A DNA stretch of 64,000 nucleotides, taken from contig NW_026728906.1 in the NCBI RefSeq assembly GCF_030272615.1, positions 62,001-126,000 on the forward strand. The letters are read 5' to 3'. This DNA comes from Cryptomeria japonica. Taxonomy: Eukaryota > Streptophyta > Pinopsida > Cupressales > Cupressaceae. The notes under the pieces are model-generated. The model had not been told where the DNA came from, searched no databases, and saw nothing but the letters and a program-made list of their open reading frames with translations. Position numbers and translations under genes: made by a program. This document shows, in pieces, positions 54,829 through 64,000 of this stretch. The number at the start of each line of letters is the position of its first letter. The first letter of the stretch is position 1.

Positions 54829-55492
54829 GGAGAGAAGGAGAGAGGGAGATATAGGGATATAAAGAGAGAGATAGAGGAGGAAGAGTGAGGGAAAGATAAA
54901 GGAGTGAGGAGATAGAGTTAGGCGATAAATATAGAGAGGAAGATAGAGATCGAGATTGATATAGATATGGAGAAGAATAGGGATATGGATATGAGAGGAA
55001 GAGATAAAGAGAGAGGAGAGAGAAATAGATAGAGATAGAAGAGATAAATATATAGAGAGGGGGAGAGAGAATGAGCGAGGGATAACTTTGAATCAATTGT
55101 GCATTCATTAATACAAACCAAACATAAGTGAAAGAAAACCTTTCAATCAAAAGATAATTGAACTCCATTACCAATAGGCTCATGTTATGTTTGCAATAGT
55201 GAGAGGGGAGAGATGAATAGATAAAGAGAGCGAGACATGTCTGGAGATAGGGTGACAGAGGAAGAGAGAGCTAGAGATGGGAATGAAGAGAGGGAGGTGG
55301 CAAAGAAATAGATGGTTAAAGAGAGTGAGACGTGCCTAGATAGAGTGAGAGAGGATGAAAAGGACAAATAAAGAGAGATATAGTTGTAGAGGGATAAGGA
55401 GAAATTAAGATAAAGATTAGGAGATAGAAACGGATAGAAAAGAAGAGATACAAAGATACAAAAGGGGAGAGAGAGAGAGAGGGAGGGAGGGA
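54829..55492. repeat. Duplicated GA-rich block, unit 5
   Basis: Same lengths as in the other units, with one private A-to-G change at 55432 in the second block. Confidence 0.85.
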
Positions 55493-58469
55493 TATTTTTG
55501 GGCCAATTTGTAATTCAAACTCGTTAATGAAGATGTTAACATAGGTTGACACCTAGTATGGTGGTTATACCTTTTGTAAATCTTTGAACCAATAGTAATA
55601 GTATTAACATAGTATTGAATTATTTGTAATTGCCATGTATAACCTCATTTTGTGTGTTTTGTCACGTATGCACTATCCTTTAGTGCATTATCCACTTATA
55701 CTTCTCAGTACATAATACATCTGAGGAATTTTGTAGATAGAGTGGCAAGGGAAGAAGTTACATAGAAGTTGTATACTTCAACACTTCTCTTGTTTGTATT
55801 TATTTCTCACATTTGGGAGTCTTAAATTACACACTATAATTATTTTCTCGATATCCATACTTGCCTTGCTTTAGCTTTACAAACAACCTTATGACCACAC
55901 ATAATAAGGTCAAGTCATCCTAAAGCCCATACAACCTTGCATCCCTCTAATGACATGTGTGGTTAATAATCACATTCTAAACTGAATTAACAATAGCTTC
56001 GATTTTATGTCCAACGACCATTAAGTTTAATTTAATCTAAATTGTTCTATTGATCTAGATTCTCCTTTAAATAAGAATAATATTTAAGAAGTCATAAACA
56101 TATAATTTAATATTAAATTTTTTAAATACATAATTAATTATTTTAATATTATAAACTTTTAAAAGCAATAAATATTAATAGATAAAAATTTCAAAATAAA
56201 TTAAAACAAATTATTTTTAAAATTCAAAATATAATTTAAAAATAATAATATATAGAACTTTTTACATTTTTAAAAATACTAAAAAATCGAACTATTTCAA
56301 CAATGAGGTTTAGACCAACCATGCACTACAATTTGCAATCAACAAATAACAAATGGTATGAGCACTAAGTAATTCATCATATATCTTCGCATTTCTCCAT
56401 CATAATCAGTAAAATTCAATTAACTTTGAGAAGTAACAAGAACCCATGCAAAATGTAGAAAGACAGCACAAACATCCACCATATCTTCAACAAAACTTAT
56501 GTATTAATTTCAACAAGTCTTGGAAACAATCTCTAGCTTCCTCCTCCTACTCTACTTTCTAACAGTTCTGCTCTACTCTATTATCCACCTATTAACCTTT
56601 AAAAATGAGAAGGCAAACCTTATATAGAAGTCTTGATACAAATGAATGTCCGAGATTGATTTGAATTTAATGGCCGAGATTTAACCATGAAACCCTAATT
56701 AGGGCTAGTTATAACAACAACCACTTTAACCAATGAGAAAACTACAACACTTTGGGCACATGTCCCTCTTTGAATGTGGATCAATGAGAAATGAGATTAG
56801 GTACATTGAATAATATTTGATGTAATGCCATATGTCACTTGCTCCTCCTTTGATGAGTTAGGTTCAATACACCTACAAGAACTGACTTGGCATCACTGAA
56901 TTGGTCTATGATGATCAAGCACCACCTTAGCTTGCATGTCTCCCTAGCAATATGTCGACACTCAACATCATCCAATTGCTTGATGTGATGGTTCATATTC
57001 TCAAATTGCATCCTCTTGAAAATCAAGTTTCTAGCTTTGATTAACTCTTCTAAAACTATTTATAACATGTAATTTTTTTCATATCAGTTATCTTTTTCTT
57101 GAATAATATTTTAGGAGATTGACAAAATACCTAGGTTTACATTTATTATACTTTTAGTATTGTTATCTATTCTTTCATTGTGGTAGATGTAAAATGTTTC
57201 TATCATAATTTTGTGGGATACATATATGACTAATCCATTACAATACAAGGAACATTTTGGAGCACCAACAACAACTACGTATTTAGACTTTGTTAGTGTA
57301 TCTGAATGTTCCTTCTAGATAAATTTTAGAGTTGATATTAGCTTGTTAGGATGTTGGTTTCTTGGGATTCTATGCCTGTGTGTGATGACATTTCATTATA
57401 TTAATTAAAATATTTCTAATTGATAGAGTTTCTATTTTATTTATGATTTTAATATACATATTTATATAATTTATAAAAAACTTTTCAATAAAATATTTAA
57501 TATATTTATAAAAATCTTTATCATAATAATGTATATTTAATTCAAATAAAAATTTCTATCTTAATTTGTTTTAAATTTAATGAAAAATAAATAAATAAGT
57601 ATAAATTATTTTGTAATTTATGAAATAGGCTCATGACAATAACTGTATAGTTACTCTCTAGTTGGTATGATGTCAAAAAAATTAGATGCACGTAACATCA
57701 TTTGGCTACCAGTTGGAGGAATTGTTGAAGAGATTGTATGGTTAATTAGTAACTTATATTTCATAAGTTTTATTTTTCAAAAAGCTTTGAATGAAACCTA
57801 CACTAGATGTGTGTGCATGTAACCACCCAGATGATGGAACTTTACTACATTTTGTGTAGTATAATTCACGAAATGATACTTCATCATTAAAATATGTGAA
57901 CAATTTTTAAAATAACCAAATTGGAAAGAGCATAAACAATACGGGGGCAAAAAGAACACAAAATATGCACTAGGAACTATTATTGTCTTCCTCCATAAAA
58001 GCCTCCACAAAAAAGTGCTTGTAATAGGAATAAATCTCTGGAAGCAATTATTCTCATCCAAAATTCATGTAACAAAGATTCATAGTTGACAAAGGATCTT
58101 TTCATCAGCAATGGAACAAGGGACACTATAGCCTAAAAAGGCAAACGTGACTACCAAAATAAAGTAAAACTAGATGAGGCCATGAGGCAAAACAAAATCT
58201 CCACATGCCCTCTAATGCTAGATAACTGGTCTAAGTGGTGCAAAACATGACCTTGAAGAACTCAAGTAACGGTAAAAAAAGGTTAAAAATTAGACCAAGA
58301 AGGAGTCTTGCGGCCTTGTAAATAGCCAAAATGACATTCATGCAAGGAAAAATTAATAGAGAAAGACAAAACAGTTTTATTCAAATTGTTCAAAATTCAT
58401 GCAAAAATAGATAAGCAACATATGCAACTCTAAGATTGACCAAAAATTGATTTGATTTGACAATATTTA

Positions 58470-59673
58470 TGTTAACAACAGCCAAGAGGGAAGAATGAGA
58501 GGGGGGTGAATCAGTCTTCACCGGAATAACAAACTTTACCGCAAAACACAGATTTGATAAACTGCAGTAATAAGACAGATAAGAAAATTAATAGCACAAC
58601 ACACAACACTAAGATTTTGATGCGCAAAACCCAGTTAAGCGAAAAACCATGGTGGGAACCTACCCACAGTAAGATGATACTCTACAATAGTATGTGAAAA
58701 TATTACAATGAGGAATGCACATGCATTCAGGCACACTGCCTAGAGCTCACTGCTCAAATAATATTTGCTCGGAAGGCTACAACCCTTAGGGAAGTCTCAC
58801 TGACTCGCAATAAGATTTGGACTACAATTCGAAAGAAATGAACGGAAAGAATAGCATCTCCAAATAGAATCTCACCACAAACTCAACATCGAAGGATACA
58901 TCACATGTTCGCACACAAACCTCTCTCTGATAATGAAGACACAACATCAAACAACCAAATTACATGACTATATCACCTATATATATAATTTATCAACCTT
59001 GATAACAAGGTCGGCTAAACCCTCGACCCTCAATTAAAAAATTACATCACACGATACAAACACTGACCACCAGACCAATATAGTGGTTTACATAGCATAG
59101 CATGGTTCTAGGTCAAATTCCCAAACACATAACTCCACCGAAAATCACGCAAAGATCAATCGCAACACGCTACACCACCAGAAATGGTGCATAACACACA
59201 AATCATCACTGGTTGATAGAAACCACCAAAAACTCACACAACGATAAATACAGATTGCCAAAACAAATAGGACATAATTAAAAAAAATACCAGCAAGCAC
59301 ATTAGAATCATCCACAATAGCTGCACCAACACTACTTTTCAAATCTTCATCGGTCAACGTCTGAAAGCTAAAGAACACAACCAATCAACAACGGCCAGGA
59401 AGAAAGATAACTTGCGGAGAACCAAATCATGATTCAACTGAAATTAAGATACACAAGACCTTCCCAAGAAATATCCCAAAATCTCAGCACCAGATCTGAT
59501 CACACCAAAATATACCAGAGGATATACCGAACTCTGCGAAACAGTGATCAACAAAGCATCGCTACAAACCGGATCAGAAAATCTTCCCAATCTGCAATCA
59601 CCAGAGAAAATCATAGGAATATGTTGACATCAATGACCACAACATATCCTAGCATGACCAACAATATCCAACA
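58470..59673 (-). mobile_element. Solo LTR, unit 5
   Basis: Same ends and ATTTA flanks (58465-58469 and 59674-59678). No private base seen inside the element. Confidence 0.85.
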
Positions 59674-62600
59674 ATTTATGCCAAAACAACCACTTTATAT
59701 CACTAGTTCAAATCAAATATCTATGCCAAAAGATCAGCCTATGCAAATTTTACCACACCAGAAAGTGCCAAAAAGCCAGCACACAAGGATCGGCTTTTTA
59801 ATAAAATATCCCAAACCTTTACACATGCAGATTGACCATAGTAAAATAATTGATCGTCTTATTAAAATTGAAGACAAATCATCTTTTAGCTAATTAAGCG
59901 CTTCCACTATCCACACAATAATGTGTTCCTAAAAAATCGCCCTACAGTAGAGCTTCAAATTTGTCAACTTGGTCTCCATGATCAACAATTTAATAAAAAA
60001 TATATATAATTTAAAATACACTAATCAACCATGAAATAAAATCTCCTATTTTTATTTTATTATTTATACGATGAATTTTATAAACTTCAATTCATCGGGA
60101 TTTTTAAAATCACAGTAGAAACACCTTCGGATTATCATGTCCTCACAAGAACACAAAAATATTATGGCACAAATCCACATTCCTTTCAGATGCTCAACCT
60201 CAATCAAAACCTCTATAAATCTGCAGTCATAATTAAAATAAATTACAAACATGTGAGTACCAAAAAACTAGTGGAGCTCAAAAAAAGAAAATGCACAGAT
60301 TGAGATGAATGATAAGCTCTTAATATCTTTGATCAACTTAGGGGTGATTAAAAATACATATCTAATACAGTTCCACCTATAATATCAGATGCTATCTAGA
60401 ATCATGTAATGTTTCATGGATAAGATTAACATAACCAGGCATTATTCTAACAACTAACCATCTAGCAAACTTACATAGAAGAATATTCTAGTTAGAATAT
60501 CATACACTAACAACACATAGCTTGAAAAATTGGCGTAGGCTATTTTGGGTTCATGGAGGTGCGAGCAAACGTTAATCTATAGTAAGTGAAATTGCTCAAA
60601 CCCACAAAAAGGTCATTTGGAGCTCGTCGATTTTGCACAAGTCACGAGTTTTCTCTTGCACAAGTGTTTATCCTTTTGTAGACTACGGTCTTCTTCAGCA
60701 TGGTTTTCTATGTGGTTTTCTTCTATTTTTTTGTGTGTGCCTGGTTTATTCGTGTGTGTACCTAATGTTCAGATTGCTTTGGAAAACCAGGTTATTTCCC
60801 CTGTTGGTGAACTTTTAACTAGCACATTTTTCAAGGACTAGTGCACCCAACACCCCTATTTTGTTAAAATAGGCTCAACTGTTGAGAGATGAAAGTGGAC
60901 CTTGTAATTTGCATGAATCTAATTTGTTTTGTTGTCCCATCACAACAAAATGTTTCGAAAAGGTGTGAACTTCATATAAACACAACTCCCTTTCCCATTC
61001 TAGGAATCAATGTACTCAATATAGAAAACCAAAAAACCTAGTCAATCAAGCATTCAGGGAGCGAAACGATAAAGAAGTCCCAATTTGATTATTCAATCAT
61101 TGAAATATATGCTATAGCAATTATGATCAAGTGTATTATGTAATTCGTACCTAAGATAAGGTGTCATCATTTCACCATTTATCATTTTCTTAGCCTCTTT
61201 TCTTGTGGGGGCATGCATCCTATCTCATCATTATCATTGTTGAAGAGAGAACACTAATACGCGGTTTGGATAAGGTAATCCCTTATATGAAATAACCATT
61301 TCTCCCAATTTTCTCTATCTACAGGTCCAAATCCGATAACAAGAAAGTTAAAGAAAAGTAGACCAGACATTAGCAGGCATCACAAAACATTGATTGAACG
61401 AAAACCCTAAGAACAGGGCACCCAGCAGTCATTGACCCATATTTTTAAGAGGCAAGTGATCAAATATTGTCGATTTCATTTTCGATCATCTCTCAATTTT
61501 CCCTCAACTTTAGACACGGATCTCCAACGTTTCTCTCTAGTACAATTAGCTTCATATTACAGTCCCAATTTCCTCTCTATGTCTCCATCTCAGATATGTC
61601 TTACTCTTTCTATATTTCATCTTGTATCTACTACATTCTATAAAACTTAGTCATTTTACCATTGTTAGACTAGTTCATCTATAGACACTTCACTGTCTCC
61701 ATCTCATGCAACAAAAGGAACAGGAACCTAATTTCGTATCCCTTCCTTAAAGACAACAACTAGTCCTATTCTTATTACTAATTATGTTGTGTCAACTAAG
61801 ATCTTCTAGCTTACATTGGTCAATCGTAGGATCTTGTTTCCTCCATTTCAAGGTTTACATTGATTTATGAGATGGTATGATTATATATGCTACATAAACC
61901 AACATTTTTTAAGGTATGATCCCATATTGTATTGGTATAAAATTGGTGGTACTGAAACCAACATTGATATAGAAAAAAATAGACATTTTTATTTCTAACG
62001 TGTTTCCATCTACATCTTTCACTTGTCTTGCAATTGTGTACATTCTCATGTAAATACCAACGATGTTATACTCGCGCCCTTTTATGCTTCATACCATAAT
62101 GTGACTCCTCTAATTCCATAAGACCAGGAGTGCGCAAGGAGTGTAATGCTTCGTGTGGTTCATGTAACTAAACTCGGCTTCTATTTGTAGATATGAGCAA
62201 AGGTTGTGTTTTTATCACTTAAAATGTGCTTTATATGTTTTCTTAAATGCTCACATATACATACTGGTGGCATAAAATGAAAGTAAGCGTGTAGGACTCA
62301 ATAGAATATAAAATAGTGACTAGTGATTTAGATCTTTCCTTGGTGTAACCCAATAAAAAATATTGAAAAGAATGGAGTTGTACCCTCATCTCTAGTATCA
62401 ATTAAATGCAAGATTCACAAGCCAACTTCTCAATTTGAGTCTTAAATACAAAGTGGACATTACCTAGCACTTATGTAATTTCGTACAATATTGTATTCTT
62501 GTGGAAAGAGCTTGCTTAACAATATGCTCGAGTTCTACGCTCATTGACTAATTCTCTCCAATGACAAAACTTATGTTTCCATGAGTTGAAATCTAGAATC

Positions 62601-63668
62601 TCCATTTCCAAGTGTTGCACCATCTTATTACTCGACGTTTTTCTTCATCCAAATCTATTGATTGATATCTTCATTATTTTATAGTCTCTCTTTTCAATGT
62701 CTTCCCCCAAGCTAAACTATGCAACCAAATAGCGTTCACTTCCTTGTCAACCTCAATCAAAACCTAGAATAAAAAACATGCACCTAGCTATCAAATATGG
62801 AATAAAATACATGCACTTGTCTAAAACAAATTAGCACTTCCCTAAATAAATCATGTAGAAAACTTTCTCCAATACCAACCGATCGATAATCAAATCGAAT
62901 ATTCCATTCTAATCTCACCATCGCTGATTTTTGTTCTCTTCACTTATGTGCCGATCCAATGCACTATGCTACTGATGTGAACATTCAGAAAGCCAAAATT
63001 GGTATCTTCTACATCTACACCTTCCACTTGTCTTGAAATTTTGTATGTGGTCAAATTTTGTGCCTACAATGTTATACATAATATTTCGCACCCCTTTGTG
63101 ATTTATAACAATATGTCACCCCTGTAATACCACAAGACTATTTAATAAAGAGTATGTTGATTGAATAAGATTTATGTATTTGAAATATGCTTCTTTTTTG
63201 TTGTGAGCATGTACTATGTTTTTCATCAACTCAAGACATTATTGTTGCAGTTTCTTAAGAATTTGAGTATCTGCAGTAGTTGCATAGAATGAAAATGAGC
63301 AAGCTTCAAAGACATAGGTTATATAGACATCGAAGGCATGAAAGAAGAGGTCGTGAAGCTTTAGAATGAACTGATGTATGAAGCTCTATTTTATTAGATC
63401 ATTTATAAATGCATGGGAAAAGTAGAAGATTATGATATTTGCAGATCTCACTGATAATGTATGAGTTATATCTATTATCTTATTCTTGATGGAAATGCGA
63501 TTGCCAATTTCTCAATATGACGACACTTTTATCTTCTTCGTATCAATCAACAAATACCTTGAGATATTGGAAATTATATTCAAAATGCGCTTACAACTTA
63601 CCTTAAAATGTGTTACAGCAAAGTGAAATTTTAATGTTGTCATCAAAGGGACAAAACGACATCAATAT

Positions 63669-63888
63669 TTAATTTTCAATCTTTGGAATATGATGAGGAC
63701 ATACTGATGTCCAAAACAGATGCTATGAATGGCACAAGAGGACGCCAATAACCCTAAAATGATAGTTTTATTCAACGGTTAATTTTCAATCTTTGGAATA
63801 TGATGAGGACATGCTGATGTCCAAAACAGATGCTATGAATGGCACAAGAGGACGCCAATAACCCTAAAATGATAGTTTTATTCAACGG
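63669..63888 (-). repeat. 110-bp tandem duplication, unit 6
   Basis: Copies 63669-63778 and 63779-63888, both complete. Poly(A) hexamers at 63877-63882 and 63767-63772. Confidence 0.93.
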
Positions 63889-63945
63889 TGAGAAAAAAGA
63901 ATTGGGAAAGACGGTCTTCATTGGGAGACCTCTTGTTTGTTTTGT

Positions 63946-64000
63946 TTAGTATGCGAATTTCTTTTGAATGTAATTCACCAGTTCCTGGGTGATGCGGAAG
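63946..64000 (-). CDS. Germin-like protein, unit 6, 3' end only (cut by window edge)
   Basis: The last 55 bp of the coding region, including the stop codon at 63946-63948, match the other copies and encode the C-terminus ending KKFAY. The rest of the gene lies beyond the window. It is truncated by the window limit and shows no break in the sequence itself. Confidence 0.9.
   Translation of the reverse strand, partial: FRITQELVNYIQKKFAY

Larger units (their letters stand above)
50769..63460. repeat. Tandem array unit 5
   Basis: Private bases: G at 54663 (A elsewhere), G at 55432 (A), T at 57646 (C) and T at 60864 (C). It has T at 61228 like units 3 and 4, but keeps the unit 1/2 base T at 61188 and at 62333. 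Intergenic content is that of unit 1 at +50,768. Confidence 0.97.
63461..64000. repeat. Tandem array unit 6, partial (first 540 bp)
   Basis: Corresponds to unit positions 1-540, with no difference seen. It includes the 110-bp duplication and the last 55 bp of the germin-like coding region. The array therefore continues past the right edge of the window. Confidence 0.96.

Noticed and set aside
1-64000. CRISPR array, phage or bacterial defence system as the source of the repeats
   Set aside because: The repeat unit is 12.7 kb, the gene has an intron and a plant secretory cupin product, and no prokaryotic gene is present.

Overview
This is nuclear DNA from a seed plant. It is AT-rich, contains a gene with a GT-AG intron and a plant-type secreted germin-like protein, and carries a solo long terminal repeat (LTR) of plant retrotransposon type. 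There are no operons, ribosome-binding sites or prokaryotic gene density. The protein wording and the style of the intergenic repeats recall gymnosperms, but I cannot fix the species from sequence alone.

The whole window is one head-to-tail tandem array. The unit is 12,692 bp and recurs without any net length change at 1, 12693, 25385, 38077 and 50769. A sixth unit begins at 63461 and is cut by the window end. The window never leaves the array, so the copy number is at least five and the true unit boundary cannot be placed; unit position 1 is simply where the window starts. By eye I found only 15 single-base positions that differ among the five complete units, and no indels, even in GA microsatellites and A/T runs. 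The variants form a nested pattern: units 3 and 4 look identical, unit 5 shares one variant with them, and units 1 and 2 lie further out.

Each unit holds one convincing gene, a two-exon germin-like protein on the minus strand (unit positions 486-1246, 220 residues). It has a signal peptide, both conserved cysteines and all four metal-binding residues. A TATA box lies 64 bp upstream of its ATG. A 110-bp tandem duplication lies just past its stop and doubles an AATAAA poly(A) signal. The gene and everything else up to unit position 3894 look invariant in all copies, so the array appears to encode one protein many times over.

The remaining 11 kb or so of each unit is intergenic. It contains a cluster of degenerate repeats at 1.8-2.7 kb, a duplicated purine-rich (GA) block at 4.06-4.72 kb, very AT-rich tracts near 2.8, 5.4 and 6.7 kb, a 1,204-bp solo LTR with an exact 5-bp target-site duplication at 7.70-8.91 kb, two small hairpins near 10.1 kb, and an old direct duplication at 11.2 and 12.2 kb. 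The order of events I infer is: old local duplications and LTR insertion, LTR-LTR recombination to a solo LTR, then very recent amplification of the whole 12.7-kb segment. Assembly error is the main alternative. The base variants argue against simple reuse of one sequence, but only long reads can settle it.
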